A stretch of DNA of 26,942 bases from assembly GCA_027029065.1 (NCBI GenBank), contig JALVGO010000213.1, forward strand, positions 1 through 26,942. The letters are read 5' to 3'. The notes beneath the pieces are model-generated. The model had not been told where the DNA came from, searched no databases, and saw nothing but the letters and a program-made list of their open reading frames with translations. How positions within the stretch are numbered: position 1 is the stretch's first letter; every line of letters begins with the position of its first letter. This document shows positions 16,642 through 24,554 of the stretch, piece by piece. Both the position numbers and the translations under genes were made by a program. This DNA comes from Sulfurovum sp. GTDB taxonomy: Bacteria > Campylobacterota > Campylobacteria > Campylobacterales > Sulfurovaceae.

Positions 16642-19600
16642 ATGACAAAATCAATGAAACAAGACAACAACTTTATCGAAAGTAGAAGAAGTTTCCTCAA
16701 AGGAACAGCGTATTCTGTAGCAGGTGCAACACTGGCTGCAGGCGTATTTGAAACAATTGTCGAAACACCGGCTACAGCGGAAGAGAGTACATTTACCGCT
16801 ACACCGAAAACACTTTCATTCTACCCTGCATTTGAGCAGTGGGACAGCTTTAAAGAGCTTGATGGACTGGATTGGAAGCGTGGTGGTGTAAGCAGAAACG
16901 GCGTAGCAAGCGAGAGCAACCCGGACGGTATCAAAGTTAACGAGTTTATGCTCGTTCCAACCGTATGTTCCAACTGTGAAGCACAGTGTGGTCTGACTGC
17001 GTGGGTAGAGATCGGTGAATACAAAAGAACCAAAAACCCTAAAGATCTGTTCGTTAGAAAGTATATGGGTAACCCACTGCATGCAGGTTCTCGCGGGCGA
17101 AACTGTGCCAAAGGGTATGCGACACAGTCACAGATGTACGATCCGGACAGAATCCCGTTCCCTCTGATGAGAGCACCGGGTTCAAAAAGAGGTGAAGGTA
17201 AGTGGGTAAGAGTCACCTGGGATGAAGCGATGGCGAAGATCGGCAAGAAGATGCATGATACGCTTAAAAGAGGTGATGAGGTCTCCAAAAAGATGATCAT
17301 GTACCATGTCGGTCGTCCAAACGAAAACGGCTTCGGTCACAGAGTACCGCACTCTATGGGACTTGACGGATATGACTCTCACACCAATATCTGTTCTGCA
17401 GGTGCACGTGAAGGTACGATCCAGTGGACAAACGATGACCGTAACTCTCCGGACTGGGCAAATGCGAAACTGATCTTCCTTCAGTCTTCACACGCAGCAG
17501 ATGCAGGACACTACTTCCAGCAGTCTGCAGGTTACATTGCTGATGCAAGGAAAAAGGGTGCGAAACTGGTTGTTATGGATCCAAGAATGTCCAACTCCGC
17601 AGGTATGGCAGACCTTTGGTTACCTGTATGGCCGGGAACTGAAGCAGCACTCTACCTCCACCTTGCCAACAGAATTTTGAATGAGAAAGATATCCATGGC
17701 AAAGACCTTGTGAATCATGCCTTCTTCAAGAACTGGGTCAACTGGGATCAGTTGATGAAAGACAAAGAGCAGCTTGCGCTTATGGTCTCCAAAGGCTACA
17801 TGAAACAGGTGCCTCAGGATGAGAGCTACGAAAGTTTCATTGAGATGCTCAAAGAGATCTACTCTCCGTACACCAAAGAGTTTGTGATCAAAGAGTGTAA
17901 AATGGAAGGGTATGGACATAAGCTTGATGAACTCTTTGAGATGTATATCGATGCGGGAGACAGAATTACAAGTTACCTTTGGAGAGCAGGAACCATTGGG
18001 CACAGAGGAGGGTGGATGAATACCCGTTCTGCCTTTTTCCCACTCGCACTTAGAGGTGCAATGGCAGGAAATATCGGTGGTGTAGGCCTACACCACTGGC
18101 ATGTTATCTCTGTCAATGGTAAGGGTGATGCAGCGACAGTAGCCGGTAAAAGACCGCCTCGTGTTGATGTCTGGAATGAGATCGCATGGCCGCCTGAGTA
18201 TCCTCTCAGCACCTATGAGATGTCACACATTATGCCTCATCTGCTGATGGATGATGAGTGGAGAGCGAAGTGGAAAGCCAAAGGGCTGAAGCATATTCCT
18301 GAGAAGCTTGCAGTCTGGATTCCTCGTATGTACAACCCTGTCTGGATCAACCCGGATGGATTTAGATGGATCGAAGCACTCAAACGTGAAGACAAAATCG
18401 AGCTTGCGTTCAACCTGTCACCGACATGGTCTGAGACCAACTGGTACTGTGACTTCGTCCTGCCTGTCGGACTTGCTGGTGAAAGACACGATCAGTCCTC
18501 CGAGCCTACCAAGCCTGCACGTTGGCTGAGCTTCAAAAACCCTGCACTGCGTGTAGCGCTTGAGAAGCTTGGATGGAAGCCGAAAGATCCGGCTCGTGCG
18601 ACACTTGAAGCACACATGACTGCCGGTCTTGGTGAGATCTGGGAAGAGGTAGAGTTCTGGGCGAACATTATGGTACACCATGTCGATCCAGACGGAAGCC
18701 TTGGTGTAAGACAGTACTGGGCATCCAAAGAAGACCCAACAAGAGCGGTGACCATTCCAGAGTGGTACCAGGCGGCATTTGACAAACTGCCTAACCTGAG
18801 AAAGACAGCGAAGCTGAAGTATCCTAACTCTAGGTATCCGAACTATGAGATGATGAGAGATATGGGAACATGGCTGGAAGAAGACAATATCTACAAGCCA
18901 CAAGAGAGACCTCTTAGAAAAGAGGGGAGCAAATATATCGCTCACGGTCATGAGTATGATGAGAGCGAAGTAGAGAAAGATGAGTATGGTACGCTGCTTG
19001 TCCATGATCATGTGTTTGGCGGTAAAAAGCCGATCGGTGTGGAAGTTGACGGCAAGATCGTACAGGGATTCCATACACTCAGCGGTAAGCTTGAGTTCTA
19101 CTCCAAGTGGTTTGCAGAGTGGAAATGGCCGGAATTCGCTATTCCGATCTATCCGAGAAATGCGAAAGAGCGTAAAGAGATGGTACAGCTTGTTACACAG
19201 GTTCACCATGACTTTATCGATCCGTCCAAAAATGAGTTTGCGCTCAATACCGTATTCAGACTGCCGTACAATATTCATACCCGTTCAGTGAACTCCAAGC
19301 ACCTGATGGAGATCTCACAGAACCACAACCCTGTATGGATCAATACGCAAGATGCCAAAAAGCTTGGTATCAAACGTGGTGATGCGATCAAAGTAACGAT
19401 TGAAGATACCGTTTCCGGACTGGAGTCAGGTTACTTCATCGCGATGGCTGTACCGACTGAAGCGACGATGCCGGGTGTTCTTGCATGTTCTCACCATGCT
19501 GGTCGCTGGAAGCTGAAAAATGCTGTCGAGATTCCAGGATTCGAGCACAAGCTTGGTGTTATGGGACTGGGTGCACCGCTTTATGACATGACAATGGACG

Positions 19601-19998
19601 GTAAAGTGGGTACACTCAAACCTACTCAGGGACTTGACAGTGGATTACAGGCGCGCAAAGACAGCTGGCAGTTTAAAGAGTATAACCGTGACCTTGACAA
19701 TATCTGGTGGGATGGACTCAGTGGTGCATGGCAGAATGCGGTAGCACCGTCACATCCGGATCCGATTGCGGGTAACCACGCATGGCACCAGAAGGTACGT
19801 ATTGAAAAAGCCGGTCCGGATGACACGATCGGTGATATCTACGTCAACTATGAAAACAACTTCAAAGTTTACCAAGCATGGAGAGATAAGCTGACTCGTC
19901 CTCTGGCTCCTGGTGACAAACTGAGACGTCCGGTACATATGAAGCGACCGGCGGTACCTCTCTCTCTGAAGGCATACTCTGTAGACATTACAGGGTAG
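16642..19998 (+). CDS. Tat-exported molybdopterin oxidoreductase, large PsrA/TtrA-like catalytic subunit
   Basis: A DMSO-reductase-superfamily catalytic subunit of 1118 residues. The N-terminus has the twin-arginine motif SRRSFLKG (14-21) and a hydrophobic stretch to about 45, so it is periplasmic. Cys109, 112, 116 and 155 bind the proximal [4Fe-4S] cluster. SHTNICSAGA holds Cys251 where the Mo ligand is expected; a Cys ligand fits polysulfide, thiosulfate, tetrathionate or arsenate enzymes, not Asp- or Ser-ligated ones. Cofactor-contact regions include LVVMDPRMSNSAGMADLWLP and the C-terminal HNPVWINTQDAKKLGIKRGD domain. It is far longer than PsrA (about 760) and nearer TtrA. SoeA is comparable but, as I recall, cytoplasmic. 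AAGGAGG precedes the ATG. Substrate not determinable. Confidence 0.93.
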   Translation: MTKSMKQDNNFIESRRSFLKGTAYSVAGATLAAGVFETIVETPATAEESTFTATPKTLSFYPAFEQWDSFKELDGLDWKRGGVSRNGVASESNPDGIKVNEFMLVPTVCSNCEAQCGLTAWVEIGEYKRTKNPKDLFVRKYMGNPLHAGSRGRNCAKGYATQSQMYDPDRIPFPLMRAPGSKRGEGKWVRVTWDEAMAKIGKKMHDTLKRGDEVSKKMIMYHVGRPNENGFGHRVPHSMGLDGYDSHTNICSAGAREGTIQWTNDDRNSPDWANAKLIFLQSSHAADAGHYFQQSAGYIADARKKGAKLVVMDPRMSNSAGMADLWLPVWPGTEAALYLHLANRILNEKDIHGKDLVNHAFFKNWVNWDQLMKDKEQLALMVSKGYMKQVPQDESYESFIEMLKEIYSPYTKEFVIKECKMEGYGHKLDELFEMYIDAGDRITSYLWRAGTIGHRGGWMNTRSAFFPLALRGAMAGNIGGVGLHHWHVISVNGKGDAATVAGKRPPRVDVWNEIAWPPEYPLSTYEMSHIMPHLLMDDEWRAKWKAKGLKHIPEKLAVWIPRMYNPVWINPDGFRWIEALKREDKIELAFNLSPTWSETNWYCDFVLPVGLAGERHDQSSEPTKPARWLSFKNPALRVALEKLGWKPKDPARATLEAHMTAGLGEIWEEVEFWANIMVHHVDPDGSLGVRQYWASKEDPTRAVTIPEWYQAAFDKLPNLRKTAKLKYPNSRYPNYEMMRDMGTWLEEDNIYKPQERPLRKEGSKYIAHGHEYDESEVEKDEYGTLLVHDHVFGGKKPIGVEVDGKIVQGFHTLSGKLEFYSKWFAEWKWPEFAIPIYPRNAKERKEMVQLVTQVHHDFIDPSKNEFALNTVFRLPYNIHTRSVNSKHLMEISQNHNPVWINTQDAKKLGIKRGDAIKVTIEDTVSGLESGYFIAMAVPTEATMPGVLACSHHAGRWKLKNAVEIPGFEHKLGVMGLGAPLYDMTMDGKVGTLKPTQGLDSGLQARKDSWQFKEYNRDLDNIWWDGLSGAWQNAVAPSHPDPIAGNHAWHQKVRIEKAGPDDTIGDIYVNYENNFKVYQAWRDKLTRPLAPGDKLRRPVHMKRPAVPLSLKAYSVDITG

Positions 19999-20016
19999 TT
20001 TTCCTAAAGAGACTGC

Positions 20017-20035
20017 AGGCAGGTTTCTCCTGCCT
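20017..20035 (+). terminator. Intercistronic hairpin after the catalytic subunit gene
   Basis: AGGCAGG (20017-20023), loop TTTCT, CCTGCCT (20029-20035), 19 bases after the stop. The stem is GC-rich, but no U-run follows directly. It may partly terminate, or protect the 3' end of the structural-subunit mRNA, lowering output of the chaperone genes downstream. The rest of the gap to 20133 is AT-rich without a clear promoter. Confidence 0.45.
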
Positions 20036-20133
20036 CTGCACTGCTTACAATTTTCCAGATAAATTTTTTATTTACATGATATTTATCTTGAAAGTGGTAT
20101 AGTTTACCAGAATGATATTATAGAAAGGATTAT

Positions 20134-20781
20134 ATGGAAACGTTAAAACAGGAGTTGGAAAACCGTGTCGCGCTCTATGCACTGATTTCCCGCTTGATGA
20201 TCAAAGAGGTCGATGAGGCATTTTTGAATCTGCTTGAAAAAGATGAAAATATTGCGCAGCTGCTTCCTAATTACATGGATTGGTCAAAGCGTAAAGAGCA
20301 CACCACAAAAGAGTTGATAGAACAGTACTACAATGTAGACTTCACAAATCTGTTTCTGATGCACCTTGTACCCTACGAGAGCTTTTATGTACGTGATGAC
20401 CAGATGGTAGACAGTGGAAAAGGAAATCCGGTTATCGAGCTGTATGATGCCCTCGATTTCAGGGTGGAACTGGAGAAGGCACGTGTGGTCAGCGGAGACC
20501 ATATCGGGGTGGAACTGGAGTTTATGTATATGCTCTGCAATGCCCAGCTCAAAGCACTTGAAGCAGATGACAAAGTGGGTATCTGCGAGCTTTTCCAGAT
20601 TCAAAAAGGGTTCCTTAAAGACCATCTGCTCGAGTGGGCACCGATGTTCCTCATCAATGCCAAAAGAGAGTCAAGAACACCGCTTTATCATGACGGTGCA
20701 GAGTTGACGCTGGAGTATCTGCTGAGTGACTATGAGTATGTCAATGACAGGCTTGAAAACTTCTGTACGGATGTTGCATAA
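20134..20781 (+). CDS. TorD/DmsD-family molybdoenzyme chaperone
   Basis: These all-helical cytoplasmic proteins bind the Tat signal of a molybdoenzyme and hold back export until cofactor is inserted. The 215-residue protein starts RVALYALISRLMIKEVDEAFL, typical of the family. It continues with LFLMHLVPYESFYVRDDQMVDSG, where the family has a Y-x-S-x-Y/F-like segment, then HIGVELEFMYMLCNAQLKA, the family GxEFxFMxxL region. FLKDHLLEWAPMFLINAKRESRTPLY follows, the characteristic F-x-x-x-H-L-x-x-W motif. AAAGGA four bases before the ATG. It directly follows the probable client and is three bases from the next gene. Confidence 0.93.
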   Translation: METLKQELENRVALYALISRLMIKEVDEAFLNLLEKDENIAQLLPNYMDWSKRKEHTTKELIEQYYNVDFTNLFLMHLVPYESFYVRDDQMVDSGKGNPVIELYDALDFRVELEKARVVSGDHIGVELEFMYMLCNAQLKALEADDKVGICELFQIQKGFLKDHLLEWAPMFLINAKRESRTPLYHDGAELTLEYLLSDYEYVNDRLENFCTDVA

Positions 20782-20784
20782 CAG

Positions 20785-21900
20785 ATGAGACTCCATTTTG
20801 ATACGGCACTGTGTGTCAGGGCGACAAGCAAATTTTCCGAATGTACCAAGTGTGCCGATGCGACAGACGGCATAGTGCAGATAGGTGAACAGCTTCCGAC
20901 CTTTGCAAAAGGTACCGGTGTTGAGGCTGCAGCATGTGTCGGTGCCTGTCCTACGGAGGCGTTTTCGCTTTCAGATTTTTCACTGACGGAGTTTTTTTTC
21001 TCCTTTCTTGAGAGCAAAGTACGTCTGATCTCCAGAAAGATCAATGTGCCGTGCCTGTCTGTGCTGAGTGTAGAACATCTGATCTCACTTGCACTTGCCA
21101 GTGAAGAGCCTGTGGTACTGGACGTGAATGACTATGAAGCGGGAACACATCTGTATGGGGTCATTGCAGAGCGTATCGAAGAGGCAAACTTCATCCTTTC
21201 GGCTTTTTCTGACAAAAGGCTGGAGGTCAACAGTGAAGCATTGCCAGAGAAAGAAGAAGCAGCAGAAGAGGTACATGACGCATCGACACCAAGCAGACGG
21301 GATTTTTTGCGTCAAACAACCTCTATAAAGGGTGTGGTCAAACAGAAAAAAGCCTTTGATGAAGCTGTCGAAGCGGATGAACTCCACCAGTTCGAGATCG
21401 ATGCATCGATGACAGAGAAGATACGCAACAAACATCTTCCTGACAAACGCAAAATTCTCTTTACCATGCTCAAGCATGCACCGAAACCACAACAGTATGA
21501 GGTGGTTGCACAGGAGGATATCTCTTTTGCTTCCCAGAAATTTGTCGATGAGAGCTGTACCAACTGTCAGATATGCTACCGCATCTGTCCGACAGGTGCA
21601 CTCAGTTCGGATGCCAAGTTCTCATTGATCCATTTTGATGCAATGCTCTGTGTCAAATGCCACCTCTGCCATGATGTCTGTGAACCCGGATCGATCCAGC
21701 TTCAGCCCGGATTTGAGATCAAGGAGTTCTTCGAGCCGACACAGCGAACACTGGCGACATTCAATGTCAAACGGTGTGATGAATGCGGTAACTACTTTAC
21801 CTCCTTTGAGGGAGAGAGTACCTGCCCCCGTTGTGCAGTTGAAGAGGAAGAAGCGATGTTCCTGCACGAAAATGCTAAAAAACTTAGTGGTGAAGAGTGA
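20785..21900 (+). CDS. Multi-cluster ferredoxin with internal twin-arginine-like motif and Cys4 zinc-ribbon end
   Basis: A 371-residue protein I cannot name. An N-terminal atypical cluster motif uses Cys10, 20, 23, 51 and 55 (CVGACPTEAF). The middle (about 60-150) looks alpha/beta. An acidic linker carries SRRDFLRQ at 170-177, a near-consensus Tat motif with no hydrophobic stretch after it. Two classical [4Fe-4S] motifs follow: Cys258, 261, 264, 268 and Cys289, 292, 295, 299. The end is a Cys4 knuckle (331, 334, 347, 350). The start codon lies three bases after the TorD-like stop with no separate ribosome site, so translation is coupled. Probable role: electron supply or a maturation partner of the molybdoenzyme. 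The last codons fall inside a palindromic element. Confidence 0.85.
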   Translation: MRLHFDTALCVRATSKFSECTKCADATDGIVQIGEQLPTFAKGTGVEAAACVGACPTEAFSLSDFSLTEFFFSFLESKVRLISRKINVPCLSVLSVEHLISLALASEEPVVLDVNDYEAGTHLYGVIAERIEEANFILSAFSDKRLEVNSEALPEKEEAAEEVHDASTPSRRDFLRQTTSIKGVVKQKKAFDEAVEADELHQFEIDASMTEKIRNKHLPDKRKILFTMLKHAPKPQQYEVVAQEDISFASQKFVDESCTNCQICYRICPTGALSSDAKFSLIHFDAMLCVKCHLCHDVCEPGSIQLQPGFEIKEFFEPTQRTLATFNVKRCDECGNYFTSFEGESTCPRCAVEEEEAMFLHENAKKLSGEE

Positions 21901-22040
21901 AGAATGAAGAGTGAAGAGATTTGGTTTGCTTTTCTGCGAAAAGCCTTTATTGATAGAGGAAAAAAGTTGTATAGTGAAATAAAAGCATTACGAAGTAATG
22001 CATACCATAGCTCTTCACTCTTCACTATTATCTCTTCACT
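21886..22040. repeat. MITE-like palindromic element with two internal hairpins
   Basis: The left arm holds TGAAGAGTGAAGAA and TGAAGAGTGAAGAG in tandem (21891-21918). The right arm (22011-22040) holds the inverse, CTCTTCACTCTTCA at 22011-22024, a perfect 14-bp match to 21905-21918, plus a further CTCTTCACT. Between the arms are two perfect 7-bp hairpins: GCTTTTC-TGC-GAAAAGC (21928-21944) and GCATTAC-GAA-GTAATGC (21985-22001). Folded as RNA it would form a long stem closing two hairpins. A 57-codon frame from 21904 to beyond 22064 is judged spurious. No target-site duplication is obvious. The element supplies the stop codon of the ferredoxin gene. Confidence 0.65.
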
Positions 22041-22063
22041 AAATAAACTCCAAAGGAGTTTTC

Positions 22064-22543
22064 ATGCAGCCCCATGAAATCAAACCCGATACCGGACTCT
22101 GCACAATCCTTGGCTACAATGCCCAGACCGGATATATGCGCCGATACTTCAATGCCATCTTAAAAGAGCAGGGGATCAACGCTACGGCGATCGCGCTCAA
22201 TATCGGTGATGAACACTTTGCGTTCACCATGAGCAGTGTAGGGGCATCGAGGGTCGATAAGATGATGCTGGAGAAAGAGTTTGGTCAAAAAGTGCTGGAC
22301 TACTGTGATACGCTCAATGAAGCGGCACAACGGGAAGGACGTATTGACTTTATTGAGGTTGATGAAGGGAAGGTGCATGGCTATTGTCTGGATGATGAAG
22401 CACGTGCGATGTTCCAGACAGAGGCGTTTCTTGACGATCAGATCATCTTTGTTGCCAAAATGATGTTGATTGCCAACCGATGGTTCGATGCCAGGATCGA
22501 TGCAGACGAGATACCGAATCTGATTGCCAAATATCAGAAATAG
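22064..22543 (+). CDS. Stand-alone protein resembling the shikimate dehydrogenase substrate domain
   Basis: A 159-residue cytoplasmic protein. GLCTILGYNAQTGYMRRYFNAILKEQGINATAIALNI (11-47) runs parallel to the AroE opening (FGNPVSHSKSPLMHN, then a helix and strand). Residues 92-110, GRIDFIEVDEGKVHGYCLD, run parallel to AroE GAVNTIVERDGRLYGYNTD, keeping the final aspartate. The SHSxSPxxHN motif is lost, and the NADP domain is absent. AroE activity is therefore very unlikely; a ligand-binding or chaperone-like role is inference. The similarity was noticed by eye against the AroE at the window start and needs a profile or structure comparison. AAAGGAG five bases before ATG, placed just after the palindromic element. 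Confidence 0.7.
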   Translation: MQPHEIKPDTGLCTILGYNAQTGYMRRYFNAILKEQGINATAIALNIGDEHFAFTMSSVGASRVDKMMLEKEFGQKVLDYCDTLNEAAQREGRIDFIEVDEGKVHGYCLDDEARAMFQTEAFLDDQIIFVAKMMLIANRWFDARIDADEIPNLIAKYQK

Positions 22544-22562
22544 AATACAAAAGGAGTGAACC

Positions 22563-23024
22563 ATGAGAGATATGGAAGATTTACGAAAAGAGTTTGAGAA
22601 CTTTACGATCAATGAAGAGGCGTGTGTCGATGGTGCCTGTGCGAGTGATGAAACAGCAGACCTGAAGGACTACCCCTCTTATACTGAGGCACTCTATGCT
22701 AAGCTGCTTGCACCGTATGTCAGCGGTATCTACATCTCCAGATGGGATATTAAAGATATTGCACTTCAGGCAGATGAATCTATGGCGATCCATCCTCGTA
22801 AACGGATGTTTGAACTCCTGATGAAGTATGCAACGACAAGAGAGACGATGAAAGCGGTACTCGATGCGATGCAGAACCATATGGAAGAGAAGATTGCCAT
22901 CTATGATGAACTGCAGCAGACATTCCCCCGTTCTGCCGAAATTTTTCAGCCAAAGATAGACAAAGCCCGCAAAACGATCAACCTCTTCCCTGCGATCCTT
23001 GAAGAGTATTTTCCGGAAGCGTAA
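22563..23024 (+). CDS. Unrecognised helical protein at the end of the molybdo-enzyme locus
   Basis: I do not recognise this 153-residue protein. The N-terminus is acidic with a Cys pair in EEACVDGACASDE (about 19-31). The rest reads as amphipathic helices (SYTEALYAKLLAPYVSGIY, RKRMFELLMKYATTRETMKA, LDAMQNHMEEKIAIYDELQQ), with no signal peptide or membrane helix. AAAGGAG six bases before the ATG gives a good start, and it is 19 bases after the AroE-like gene. Position makes an accessory or assembly role for the molybdo-enzyme likely, for instance another cofactor or signal-peptide chaperone, but that is inference from context only. Confidence 0.75.
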   Translation: MRDMEDLRKEFENFTINEEACVDGACASDETADLKDYPSYTEALYAKLLAPYVSGIYISRWDIKDIALQADESMAIHPRKRMFELLMKYATTRETMKAVLDAMQNHMEEKIAIYDELQQTFPRSAEIFQPKIDKARKTINLFPAILEEYFPEA

Positions 23025-23054
23025 CCTTTTTTAATTCCATACTGCTTAACCTAT

Positions 23055-23087
23055 TTGTAGTATAATAGAGAGATCTATATACTACAA
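23055..23087 (+). promoter_or_regulatory. Promoter with 10-bp inverted repeat over the -10 box
   Basis: A perfect TATAAT lies at 23061-23066. It is overlapped by TTGTAGTATA (23055-23064), whose exact inverse TATACTACAA lies at 23078-23087. The arms straddle the expected transcription start, as an operator would. No -35 hexamer is clear. It would drive the leader ORF and the DUF2868-GTPase operon. Confidence 0.55.
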
Positions 23088-23095
23088 GGTTTACG

Positions 23096-23173
23096 ATGTC
23101 AAAAATCACCAAAGAAAAAGCGCTCGAATACTATTTTGTGGCAAGATGCAGAAGAATATATAAGATAGCGTAG
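23096..23173 (+). pseudogene. 25-codon leader ORF, apparent remnant of malic enzyme start
   Basis: AAGG six bases before the ATG opens a short frame beginning MSKITKEKALEYY and ending at TAG 23171-23173. The opening matches the N-terminus I remember for malic enzymes (MSKITKEEALEYH..GR.GKIEV). The following residues (ARCRRIYKIA) look like a corrupted form of that motif. The rest of the enzyme is absent. The stop is one base before the ATG of the membrane protein gene, which lacks a ribosome site of its own, so this frame may now act as a translational leader. The similarity is short, and chance cannot be excluded. Confidence 0.5.
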
Positions 23174-23174
23174 C

Positions 23175-24554
23175 ATGCAACTGAAAGACTATGTAGATCT
23201 ATACAGCCTGACCGGGCAGAAGCGTACAACACCACAGGAGTGTCGTGCATTCGGGCTGGCGCATCCATCTTCACGTTTTTCGGCTGTATCGCAGCTCAAA
23301 GCGTGGGTAGAAGCACAGAGACATTATCTTGCAAAGCCCACATCAGGAGAGCGTCTTGAGAACTATCTGTACTATGTGACACTTATTTTGCTTGTAGTGG
23401 CATTTGTATTGGGTGTCATCACCGGTGTGGGGTTGCTCAGCTACAACGGACATGAACCGGTCAATGTGATCTACTTTCTCTTTATGGCGGTTGCTCTTCC
23501 GCTTTTTACCATGACATTGGCGCTTTTTTCCATGATCGGTGCCAACCGCAGCAAAAATACACTGGTACACATCTCCCCTGCATACTGGATGGAGCGTCTT
23601 GTAGCACTTTTTGGCAGAGGCACGGCTGTGTTGGATGAGATCAGGGTTGACCCTCTTGTCTTGAACTGGCTGGTGATCAAACGTTCCCAGATGGCGGCTT
23701 TGGCATTTTCTGTCGGCCTTTTTGTCGCCCTCATAACCGTGGTGGCGACACATGATGTCGCGTTTGCGTGGAGTACGACGCTACAGATCGATGCGCATGC
23801 TTTTGAACATTTTCTGCGTACGCTTGCTCTGCCGTGGCGAAGCTGGATGCCATCAGCGGTACCGACACTGGAACTGGTAGAGCAGAGCCAGTACTACAGA
23901 CTGGGCGGCAGTATCAGCCCGGAGATGATAGACCATGCCGCAGTGCTTGGGGCATGGTGGAAATTTTTGGCGATGGCAACACTCTTTTATGCCATTGTGC
24001 TGCGTATACCGTTTTATTTGTTGGCATCATGGGGGCTTCAAAAGGCGATTGGCAAAGGGATGCTCTCGCTGGAAGGGGCAAAATTGCTGCTGGAGTGCAT
24101 GAACGAACCGCTGATCTCGACACATAACGAGCATCAAAGCGGTACTTTGCCGACAAGAAGTCTGGAGTATCCAAGAAGTGTTGAAAAGATTGCAGGTGTC
24201 TATGAGAGTATTGAGGGGTGGTCTCTGCCCAAAGAGGCACTCAGCGTGATTTGCGATACATTGTCAGTAGAGGCTCCGGTATGTGTTGAAGTGGGCGGAA
24301 ACAATACGCTTGAGATGGACAGAGAGATCGCTTCTAAAGCATCGGGAGAGGTGCTGCTGATCGTCAAGGCATGGGAACCGCCAACCATGGATTTTATGGA
24401 TTACCTGCAGCTGCTTGCCGCTTCGGCAGAGAAGATCGTGGTGGTGCCGGTAGGTACGGCAGAGGAGGGATACGTTCCGCAAATGCGCCATAAAGAGATC
24501 TGGGTACGCAAGCTTGCCGAGGCAGATCTTGAAAAGGTATGGATAGCCGCATGA
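23175..24554 (+). CDS. DUF2868-type membrane protein
   Basis: A 459-residue protein of unknown function. Hydrophobic helices at about 64-90 (YYVTLILLVVAFVLGVITGVGLL), 97-120 (VIYFLFMAVALPLFTMTLALF), 174-195 (MAALAFSVGLFVALITVVAT) and 263-285 (FLAMATLFYAIVLRIPFYLLA) anchor it. The N-terminal part and a C-terminal domain of about 170 residues (EVGGNNTLEMDREIA, EVLLIVKAWEPPTMDFMDYLQ) are soluble. The layout fits the DUF2868 family as I recall it, which often precedes a DUF3482 GTPase gene. That partner follows here in an ATGA overlap. There is no ribosome site before the ATG, only the stop of the upstream leader one base earlier. Confidence 0.8.
   Translation: MQLKDYVDLYSLTGQKRTTPQECRAFGLAHPSSRFSAVSQLKAWVEAQRHYLAKPTSGERLENYLYYVTLILLVVAFVLGVITGVGLLSYNGHEPVNVIYFLFMAVALPLFTMTLALFSMIGANRSKNTLVHISPAYWMERLVALFGRGTAVLDEIRVDPLVLNWLVIKRSQMAALAFSVGLFVALITVVATHDVAFAWSTTLQIDAHAFEHFLRTLALPWRSWMPSAVPTLELVEQSQYYRLGGSISPEMIDHAAVLGAWWKFLAMATLFYAIVLRIPFYLLASWGLQKAIGKGMLSLEGAKLLLECMNEPLISTHNEHQSGTLPTRSLEYPRSVEKIAGVYESIEGWSLPKEALSVICDTLSVEAPVCVEVGGNNTLEMDREIASKASGEVLLIVKAWEPPTMDFMDYLQLLAASAEKIVVVPVGTAEEGYVPQMRHKEIWVRKLAEADLEKVWIAA

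Noticed and set aside
18418..19278. Minus-strand frame of 286 codons inside the molybdoenzyme gene
   Set aside because: Antisense shadow of the catalytic subunit; no motif and no promoter.
21904..22077. 57-codon plus-strand frame inside the palindromic element
   Set aside because: It is made of the repeat arms and hairpins, has no ribosome site and overlaps the start of the AroE-like gene.
24539..24550. Alternative GTPase start four codons upstream
   Set aside because: The ATGA overlap at 24551 is the usual coupled arrangement, and the protein motif starts soon after; the upstream ATG adds only four non-conserved residues.
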